A stretch of DNA of 6,430 bases from Coriobacteriaceae bacterium. Its GTDB lineage: Bacteria; Actinomycetota; Coriobacteriia; Anaerosomatales; D1FN1-002. The notes under the pieces were generated by a model. The model saw only the letters and a program-made list of their open reading frames with translations. It was not told where the DNA came from and did not search any database. A program made the translations under genes and the position numbers. Position 1 is the stretch's first letter, and the number at the start of each line of letters is the position of its first letter. This document shows positions 5,826 through 6,430 of this stretch, in pieces. The DNA lies in contig PNNM01000064.1 in assembly GCA_013824215.1 (NCBI GenBank), positions 1 through 6,430 of the forward strand, in the 5' to 3' direction.

Positions 5826-6430
5826 CTAGAAGCCGCCGAGCTCCTCGTGGGCATTGGTCAGGGCGTCGGCGGCGTACGCCATGTCCTCCGGGCTGCCGAG
5901 GGTCATTCGCAGGGCCGGCGCCGTGCCGAAGTCCCGCACGATGACCCCCTCGTGGAGCAGGGCCTCGAAGACCTCGACCGGGCGGTCGGTGTGGAAGTAG
6001 ACGAAGTTGGTCTCACTCATCGCGTACTCGACACCGAGCCGGTCGAGGACCGCGTAGATGTAGGTCTTCTGCTCCTGGTTCTCGGCGCGCCGGCGCATGA
6101 CTTCGGTCTCGTCGTCGAGCGAGTAGTAGGCAGCCGCCTGCGCGACCGCGTTGACGTTGAACGGCTCGCGGACCTTGTCGATGCCGAGGCGCAGCGCCTC
6201 GGGAACGAAGCCGTAACCGCAGCGCAGAGCGGCGAGCGAGTACATCTTCGAGAAGGTGCGCAGGACCGCCAGCGGGCGCTCGCCGTCGTACCACTCCAGC
6301 GAATCGGGGTAGGCGGGATCGGTCGCGAACTCGAAGTACGCTTCGTCGGTCACGACGAGGACGTGGGCGGGTACGCGCTCCATGAACGCGGCGAAGGCGT
6401 CTCTGGTGTAGGCGGTGCCGGTGGGGTTGT
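5826..6430 (-). CDS. hisC: HisC-like class I/II aminotransferase (C-terminal 200 residues; 5' end outside window)
   Basis: PLP-dependent aminotransferase of fold type I, closest by eye to histidinol-phosphate aminotransferases. The reading frame is open to the window edge and stops at TAG (5828-5826). The first visible residues are the NPTGT motif that contacts the cofactor. Numbering from the first complete codon, DEAYFEF (28-34) supplies the Asp and Tyr that bind the PLP ring, and RTFSKMYSLAALRCGYG (57-73) holds the Schiff-base lysine K61 and the phosphate-binding R69. NFVYF and PALRMTLG near the C-terminus match the substrate-carboxylate arginine region. HisC proteins are usually about 350-360 residues, so roughly 150 N-terminal residues are missing here. 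Lying directly upstream of aroF-tyrA-aroA, it may act mainly as an aromatic aminotransferase for phenylpyruvate or 4-hydroxyphenylpyruvate rather than in histidine synthesis. That is inference from position, because HisC-family enzymes often accept both. The family call is firm; the substrate is not. Confidence 0.88.
   Translation of the reverse strand, partial: NPTGTAYTRDAFAAFMERVPAHVLVVTDEAYFEFATDPAYPDSLEWYDGERPLAVLRTFSKMYSLAALRCGYGFVPEALRLGIDKVREPFNVNAVAQAAAYYSLDDETEVMRRRAENQEQKTYIYAVLDRLGVEYAMSETNFVYFHTDRPVEVFEALLHEGVIVRDFGTAPALRMTLGSPEDMAYAADALTNAHEELGGF

Noticed and set aside
1..6430. CRISPR array, insertion sequence, tRNA/rRNA or phage-like content
   Set aside because: No spaced direct repeats, transposase motifs, terminal inverted repeats or structural RNA signatures were seen. 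Apart from one 54-nt gap, the window is fully occupied by housekeeping genes of uniform composition.

Overview
The window is a piece of G+C-rich bacterial chromosome with every recognisable gene on the minus strand, so transcription runs from base 6430 towards base 1. In that direction the order is: aminotransferase of the HisC type (5' part cut off by the window edge) - DAHP synthase aroF - prephenate dehydrogenase tyrA - EPSP synthase aroA - cytidylate kinase cmk - 1-acylglycerol-3-phosphate acyltransferase plsC - HMBPP reductase ispH - N-terminal PDZ segment of a DUF512-type radical SAM protein (3' part cut off). The strong G+C bias in third codon positions, the frequent GTG starts and this gene order suggest a high-G+C Gram-positive lineage. 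A Coriobacteriia-like actinobacterium or a G+C-rich relative of Clostridia is my best guess. It is inferred from recalled synteny and composition, not from a search.

Layout. Bases 6430-5826 hold the aminotransferase. Bases 5825-5772 are the only non-coding gap (54 nt) and contain a strong GC-rich hairpin and the aroF ribosome binding site. From 5771 to 1 the coding sequence is uninterrupted: aroF, tyrA, aroA, cmk, plsC, ispH and the DUF512 gene each overlap the next by 1, 4 or 11 bases. Four of the six junctions use the same GTGA stop/start overlap. Every downstream gene has a Shine-Dalgarno-like sequence embedded in the end of the gene before it.

How the genes work together. AroF makes the first intermediate of the shikimate pathway, AroA the penultimate one before chorismate, and TyrA together with an aminotransferase converts prephenate towards tyrosine. 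AroF carries an N-terminal ferredoxin-like regulatory domain and TyrA a C-terminal ACT domain, so both ends of the route look open to feedback by aromatic amino acids. The distal genes are housekeeping: CMP/dCMP recycling (cmk), phosphatidic acid synthesis (plsC), isoprenoid precursors by the MEP route (ispH), and an Fe-S radical SAM family of unknown role. No mobile element, CRISPR array, tRNA or rRNA was seen. I see no novel system here. The window is a compact, conserved biosynthetic operon, and its least understood member is the truncated DUF512 gene at the left edge.
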